DNA of 64,000 nt from JANSWY01 sp965243755 (lineage in GTDB: Bacteria > Bacteroidota > Bacteroidia > Cytophagales > Cyclobacteriaceae). The notes under the pieces are model-generated. The model did not search any database, was not told the DNA's origin, and worked only from the letters and a program-made list of their open reading frames with translations. The stretch covers positions 1,054,001-1,118,000 of the forward strand of contig CBDEVW010000006.1 of assembly GCA_965243755.1 (NCBI GenBank). Direction: 5' to 3'. This document shows positions 62,938 to 64,000 of this stretch, in pieces. Made by a program: the position numbers and the translations under genes. The first letter of the stretch is position 1, and the number at the start of each line of letters is the position of its first letter.

Positions 62938-63780
62938 ATGACAACAACTACAAGCAAATATCAAGGTTATGCCGTTGGAGCAATCTCCAGTAAAACAGGC
63001 AACAAATTATTATCCCTGGCCGAAAAAATATGGTTCATAGTAGCCGCTGCAGGTCAGCTGATCTTCTTTGTATACATCGTTCTATTTTATGGGGGATCCG
63101 CTATTCAGGGAAAATTTAGCGAATGGAATAAAACGCTTTCTCATGGGATTATAGAAGGTGACCCAATGGGCAATATCTCTATGGTGCTTCATCTTCTACT
63201 TGCTGCTGTGATCACTTTTGGGGGAGTTGTCCAACTGATCCCTGCGGTAAGAAATAAGTTACCACGACTCCACAGGATCGTGGGAAAGACATACATTGTA
63301 GCTGCCTACCTCATTAGTTTTGGTGCCTTTCACCTGTTAATTGCTCGGGGACCATTTGTAGGTAGTAATATTCTGTCTGTAGGGCTTAGCGGTAATGCCA
63401 TTCTCATGATTGTGTTTGCCACATTGGCATTACGCTTTGCCCTTCAAAAGCAATTTGCAAAACATCAGAAATGGGCCCTTAGGTTATTTATTGTCGCCAG
63501 TGGGGTATGGTTTTACCGGATCATGTTTATGTTGTGGGTATTGATCCATCAGGGAGCTCCAGGTCATACTGATGCCATGGATGGACCTTTTGACATCACC
63601 ATGTCATTTGCCAGTTACTTGTTGCCGTTAGCTATTTGTGAACTCTATTTCCGGGCCAGGGCACACCGCAATAATGCTGTAAAGAATGTATATGCAATCA
63701 GTCTGATGGTTTTGACCCTTTTGATGGCGTCAGGCATTGGTATGGCTGCATTAGTCTTGTGGTTTCCAAATATGTTTTAA
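62938..63780 (+). CDS. DUF2306-like polytopic membrane protein
   Basis: A 280-residue protein with about seven to eight membrane spans. The block RLHRIVGKTYIVAAYLISF followed by an HQKWALRLFIVASGVWFYR segment, each with conserved His and Arg, is typical of DUF2306 membrane proteins, which may bind heme or transfer electrons (family-level suggestion, not shown here). ATG 62938 is preferred: it has A-rich upstream sequence, and the frame from 62881 overlaps the small gene. The next gene begins 1 bp after its stop. Confidence 0.8.
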   Translation: MTTTTSKYQGYAVGAISSKTGNKLLSLAEKIWFIVAAAGQLIFFVYIVLFYGGSAIQGKFSEWNKTLSHGIIEGDPMGNISMVLHLLLAAVITFGGVVQLIPAVRNKLPRLHRIVGKTYIVAAYLISFGAFHLLIARGPFVGSNILSVGLSGNAILMIVFATLALRFALQKQFAKHQKWALRLFIVASGVWFYRIMFMLWVLIHQGAPGHTDAMDGPFDITMSFASYLLPLAICELYFRARAHRNNAVKNVYAISLMVLTLLMASGIGMAALVLWFPNMF

Positions 63781-63781
63781 T

Positions 63782-64000
63782 ATGTTAAAAATTAGCCATA
63801 ACCCATCCGTACGGAAAAACAATGAAGTCATGATGTTTGCTACCAGTATTGCCTCCGGGCATGATATAATGATTGTTAGCTCAGCCTTAAATGATCATCC
63901 GCAAATCAGCACATGGTCGATTGACCTGGATGACCGCAATCGCATCTTAAGGGTAGAAACCAGTGAGTTCATTGACCCAATGACCATTGTCAATGTACTA
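63782..64000 (+). CDS. Start of a small protein, possibly HMA-like, cut by window end
   Basis: An open frame of 73 codons runs from ATG 63782 off the window end. It reads MLKISHNPSVRKN... then STWSIDLDDRNRILRVET and IDPMTIVNVL. The pattern of a short beta-alpha-beta unit with S-x-W-x-x-D-L-x-D-x-x-x-x-L-R-V resembles small Bacteroidota heavy-metal-associated-like proteins, but no CxxC metal motif is visible. The 1-bp spacing puts it in the same operon as the receptor and the DUF2306 protein. Confidence 0.6.
   Translation, partial: MLKISHNPSVRKNNEVMMFATSIASGHDIMIVSSALNDHPQISTWSIDLDDRNRILRVETSEFIDPMTIVNVL

Overview
The window looks like chromosomal DNA of a Bacteroidota bacterium, most likely a Cytophagales-type heterotroph. 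Evidence: an exported protein ending in a type IX secretion sorting domain, Cys lipoproteins, TonB-dependent receptors with a carboxypeptidase-like N-terminal domain, TPR/histidine-kinase and TPR/HTH regulators, LytTR regulators, A-rich start regions without Shine-Dalgarno sequences, and promoters resembling TTG-N20-TAnnTTTG. A marine or particle-degrading lifestyle is inference only. No rRNA, tRNA, CRISPR, integrase or transposase gene was seen.

Layout. 1-5.7 kb: 3' part of a T9SS-exported LamG/Ig-repeat protein, a lipoprotein with SGNH-like motifs, and a DEAD-box RNA helicase. 5.7-12.6 kb: an accessory stretch of small membrane proteins and a TPR protein, interspersed with dispersed hairpin repeats, an HxlR regulator facing a VOC protein, and a serine hydrolase. 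12.7-24.1 kb: a large Asp-box (sortilin/VPS10-like) exported protein, a CocE/S15-type hydrolase with an SRPBCC partner, a MORN-repeat lipoprotein gene broken by a probable one-base frameshift, then a tight operon of SsuD-like flavin monooxygenase, YidK-like sodium symporter and TPR-HTH regulator. 24.2-34.1 kb: HrpB helicase, ABC-F ATPase, beta-barrel protein, membrane protein, universal stress protein with LytTR regulator, penicillin acylase-type Ntn hydrolase. 34.2-38.9 kb: a YfiR-domain histidine kinase, its overlapping response regulator and a convergent TonB receptor. 39.1-43.6 kb: compact beta-glucan locus (GH9 lipoprotein, GPH sugar symporter, GH1 beta-glucosidase).

43.8-46.8 kb is repeat-rich: a DinB-like protein, tandem MITE-like CCCCCTT elements on both sides of a 2OG-Fe(II) oxygenase gene, and a striking array of five 12-bp palindromes spaced exactly 22 bp. 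46.8-50.3 kb: ArsR/SRPBCC/Crp-like genes behind a clear palindromic operator, an alpha/beta hydrolase, a PAS histidine kinase. 50.6-60.1 kb: solute-binding-domain histidine kinase, PadR plus FtsX-like permease, an unknown Rossmann-like protein, a leucine-rich-repeat protein and a TPR histidine kinase. 60.2-64.0 kb: an operon with palindromic operators encoding a TonB-dependent receptor, a 61-residue membrane protein, a DUF2306-like membrane protein and the start of a small protein that runs off the window.

The parts most worth follow-up are the 22-bp-period palindrome array in a gene-free stretch, the operator-controlled TonB-receptor operon at the right edge, the YfiR-kinase/response regulator/TonB-receptor set, and several intergenic structured repeat families.
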